A DNA stretch of 6,089 bases from Candidatus Aenigmatarchaeota archaeon. GTDB lineage: Archaea; Aenigmatarchaeota; Aenigmatarchaeia; GW2011-AR5. Within the stretch, counting starts at the first letter, position 1, and each line of letters begins with the position of its first letter. The notes beneath the pieces were generated by a model. That model saw nothing but the letters and a program-made list of their open reading frames with translations. It did no database searches and was not told the origin of the DNA. The position numbers were made by a program, and so were the translations under genes. The DNA lies in assembly GCA_016202845.1 (NCBI GenBank), contig JACQNW010000033.1:1-6089 (forward strand), in the 5' to 3' direction. This document shows positions 4,615-6,089 of this stretch, one piece after another.

Positions 4615-4654
4615 GAAACAAATAAATCATATCCTGTTTATTTATTTGGTTCAC
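4613..4654. repeat. Second large hairpin, next to the first
   Basis: GTGAAACAAATAAAT (4613-4627) and ATTTATTTGGTTCAC (4640-4654) are inverted arms pairing at 14 of 15 positions around a 12-nt loop. The hairpin begins 2 nt after the first one. It is 27 nt past the stop codon of the minus-strand gene at 4682, so it could end or protect that transcript, though no long T run follows it. Confidence 0.65.
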
Positions 4655-4681
4655 TATAACCCTATAATTTGTCAAAGTCCT

Positions 4682-5146
4682 CTATCCCGTATAGCCCATC
4701 TTGGCATCTTTTACTTTAAGGTCCTGCCACGCTACGGACAGCTTTTTGCATAGCTGCGAAAGCTCGCCTTCCAGTTCTTTGTTCCACAAGTCCCATGTTT
4801 TGTTAATCCATTCTGCGGTGGTCGAATCATCCGGCTTTACTATAAGCAGGTTATTCTCCCATTTCAAGACCTGTATTTTCTTGTAAATATCAAACAGGTG
4901 ATTTCTTTCAGAATCTTTTAGCATGTTGTGCTCGAATATGCAGCAAAGGGATTCCGATCCTCCTATAAGCGGTTCCAGTATTTTTTCCGTAAAGCCGAAA
5001 AGCCGGTCGGAAATTTCTGCCCTTATATCATCAAAAAGATTGTCGCTGTCCTCTTCAAGCTCGAATTTGAACGTATTTGTAAGGTCATTGAGGTGTGGCA
5101 GATTGAACTTCTCCTGAAATTTTTTGTAGCGCTCAAAGTCGGTCAT
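4682..5146 (-). CDS. Hypothetical acidic protein, 154 aa
   Basis: No family is recognised with confidence. The product is soluble, acidic and mostly helical. It starts MTDFERYKKFQEKF, has an acidic stretch around FKFELEEDSDNLFDDIRAEI (about 27-46), a middle ESLCCIFEHN segment with a Cys pair, a strand-like NNLLIVKPDD, and a C-terminal helix ELEGELSQLCKKLSVAWQDL. No signal peptide or membrane segment is visible. The ATG at 5146 is preferred to the in-frame ATG at 5197 because CTTTAATAG lies about 25 nt upstream, fitting a leaderless start; the extra 17 residues of the longer form look like translated promoter. The longer form cannot be excluded: a second TATA-like CTTTAATAAG lies further upstream. 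It diverges from pyrH. Similar-looking helical proteins of about 150 residues occur in small-genome archaea, but I cannot name a function. Confidence 0.75.
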   Translation of the reverse strand: MTDFERYKKFQEKFNLPHLNDLTNTFKFELEEDSDNLFDDIRAEISDRLFGFTEKILEPLIGGSESLCCIFEHNMLKDSERNHLFDIYKKIQVLKWENNLLIVKPDDSTTAEWINKTWDLWNKELEGELSQLCKKLSVAWQDLKVKDAKMGYTG

Positions 5147-5166
5147 AGTATGAATATTCCAACAAA

Positions 5167-5175
5167 CTATTAAAG
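5167..5175 (-). promoter_or_regulatory. TATA box of the 154-aa protein gene
   Basis: The minus strand reads CTTTAATAG, centred about 25 nt before the ATG at 5146. A near-identical CTTTAATAAG at 5224-5233 could drive the longer form. Confidence 0.4.
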
Positions 5176-5223
5176 CACATTTTTCTGAAGTTTTCATAAT
5201 TTTTTAATAAAAACAATTTTCAA

Positions 5224-5243
5224 CTTATTAAAGCATTTAAATT
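5224..5243 (+). promoter_or_regulatory. Promoter region of pyrH
   Basis: Two AT-rich elements, CTTATTAAAG (5224-5233) and ATTTAAATT (5235-5243), lie about 20-30 nt before the ATG at 5259, and no Shine-Dalgarno is present. A leaderless or nearly leaderless start is likely; which element is the TATA box is not clear. Confidence 0.35.
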
Positions 5244-5258
5244 CATAATTTATTTTCA

Positions 5259-5912
5259 ATGAAATTTGTGATAAAAGTTGGCGGATCCCTTGTTTTTCCA
5301 GAGGGCGGGGCAGATCATAATTATCTAAAGCGCCTTATTCCAGTGCTTTCTGAAATAAACGAAAACCATCAGCTGATAATTGCAATAGGCGGCGGAAAAT
5401 ACCTAAGGAATTACATGAAAAATATGCATGAAGACAGCGAAATATCAATAAGCAACATGGAAAGAGAGGAAATCTACATACAATTGCTTCATGCAAATGT
5501 GCTGCTGTTTTCTAAGCTGCTTAAAATGAAGCCGATAAGGAAAATAGAGGAAGTGGGCGCAGAAACATCAGGAATAATTGGCGGAATTGTGCCAGGCAGG
5601 AACACGGATGCAAATGCCGCAATATGCGCTGCAAAAATAAAGGCCGATTTGTTCATAAAGATTACAAATGTCGACGGCATTTATGACAAAGATCCCAACA
5701 AGTTCAATGATGCAAGAATGATGAATATAATCATGTTCTCTGACCTGAAATCAAATGAAAAAGTGGCGCCTGTTGATTATGGCGTACTCGATCCCATTTC
5801 TGTCGAGACCATAAAGGAAAACAAAATAAAGACGGTTTTAATGAATGGAAGTGAGCCTGAAAACCTTCTGAAAATAATAGAAGGCGAAAAAATAGGCACT
5901 TTAATATGCTAG
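5259..5912 (+). CDS. pyrH: Uridylate (UMP) kinase, archaeal type
   Basis: Phosphorylates UMP to UDP with ATP in pyrimidine nucleotide synthesis, in the cytosol. The 217-residue product is near the usual archaeal length of about 220-230 and has the amino-acid-kinase fold. Landmarks are IKVGGSL at the N-terminus (phosphate binding), IAIGGGKYLRNY (41-52), GGIVPGRNTDANAAICA (113-129), where archaeal UMP kinases have a PGxTTDA-type loop, KITNVDGIYDKDP (139-151) for nucleotide binding, and APVDYGVLDP (about 170-179). Within the superfamily, isopentenyl phosphate kinase and aspartokinase are less likely, given the length and the TTDA-like and TNVDGIY motifs. Isoleucine is coded by AUA in 20 of 29 cases. 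It diverges from the hypothetical gene and is followed after 15 nt by a methyltransferase gene, so the two may be cotranscribed. Confidence 0.93.
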   Translation: MKFVIKVGGSLVFPEGGADHNYLKRLIPVLSEINENHQLIIAIGGGKYLRNYMKNMHEDSEISISNMEREEIYIQLLHANVLLFSKLLKMKPIRKIEEVGAETSGIIGGIVPGRNTDANAAICAAKIKADLFIKITNVDGIYDKDPNKFNDARMMNIIMFSDLKSNEKVAPVDYGVLDPISVETIKENKIKTVLMNGSEPENLLKIIEGEKIGTLIC

Positions 5913-5927
5913 TTCTAATCTAGTTTT

Positions 5928-6089
5928 ATGGTGAAATGGACAAAGGAATTTACAAAGGAGTATGAAGTTCCCCACAAGTTAAAACATGAGGTCTTGAAAC
6001 CATCTATACTTAAAATGCTTGGAAATGTAAAAGGCAAGCAAATAGTTGATTTGGGGTGCGGTTCTGGACACTTCTCTAGAATTCTAGCT
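5928..6089 (+). CDS. Class I SAM-dependent methyltransferase, N-terminal part
   Basis: The 54 visible residues end at the window edge without a stop. They begin MVKWTKEFTKEYEVPH, contain a helical KPSILKML, and include motif I of Rossmann-fold methyltransferases, QIVDLGCGSGHFSRIL (about 38-53), whose glycine-rich loop binds S-adenosylmethionine. The short N-terminal lead resembles small-molecule methyltransferases of the UbiE/type-11 group, but the substrate-determining part is missing. The ATG is 15 nt after pyrH with no Shine-Dalgarno; the next codon, GTG at 5931, is an alternative start. Confidence 0.85.
   Translation, partial: MVKWTKEFTKEYEVPHKLKHEVLKPSILKMLGNVKGKQIVDLGCGSGHFSRILA

Noticed and set aside
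5159..5197. Longer start at 5197 for the 154-aa protein
   Set aside because: Possible but less likely: the extra residues cover a TATA-like element well spaced for a leaderless start at 5146.

Overview
The window is archaeal, chromosomal and AT-rich. The archaeal signs are a group II chaperonin (thermosome) gene, an archaeal-type UMP kinase, TATA boxes about 25 nt upstream of start codons with no Shine-Dalgarno (leaderless genes), and a tRNA gene interrupted by an intron with a clear bulge-helix-bulge fold. Compact spacing, small proteins, broken genes and an apparent tRNA-Ile(UAU) fit a small-genome DPANN-type archaeon (something near Micrarchaeota is my guess). That placement is inference; the archaeal assignment itself is firm.

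Layout: bases 1-90 are one copy of a repeat whose inverted partner lies at 4548-4614. The thermosome gene (126-1778, minus) ends in a U-rich terminator and starts after a strong ribosome binding site and a leader holding a hairpin. It diverges from two plus-strand genes: a 90-residue DUF1450/YuzB-like cysteine protein (1893-2165) and an archaeal Cro/C1-type HTH regulator (2186-3064). Next is a decayed stretch: a nitrilase gene that has lost its middle and changed frame (3117-3531), then a VOC/glyoxalase gene without its N-terminus (3516-3818). A 135-residue orphan ORF (3820-4227, minus) follows, immediately downstream of the tRNA gene (4259-4405, minus), which appears to carry two introns.

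Bases 4406-4681 hold no intact gene: a perfect 17-nt palindrome, a short fragment of a coding region, the second repeat copy and two large back-to-back hairpins. The right end has an unrecognised acidic protein (4682-5146, minus), diverging from archaeal pyrH (5259-5912, plus), followed 15 nt later by a SAM-dependent methyltransferase cut by the window edge.

The genes do not form one pathway. Left is a folding/stress locus with possible regulatory sites, the middle is an eroding region near a tRNA, and the right is nucleotide metabolism plus a methyltransferase. The most notable items are the doubly interrupted tRNA-Ile(UAU), matching heavy AUA use in pyrH, and the long inverted repeat with its hairpins. 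I do not see a CRISPR array, transposase, integrase or recognisable defence system.
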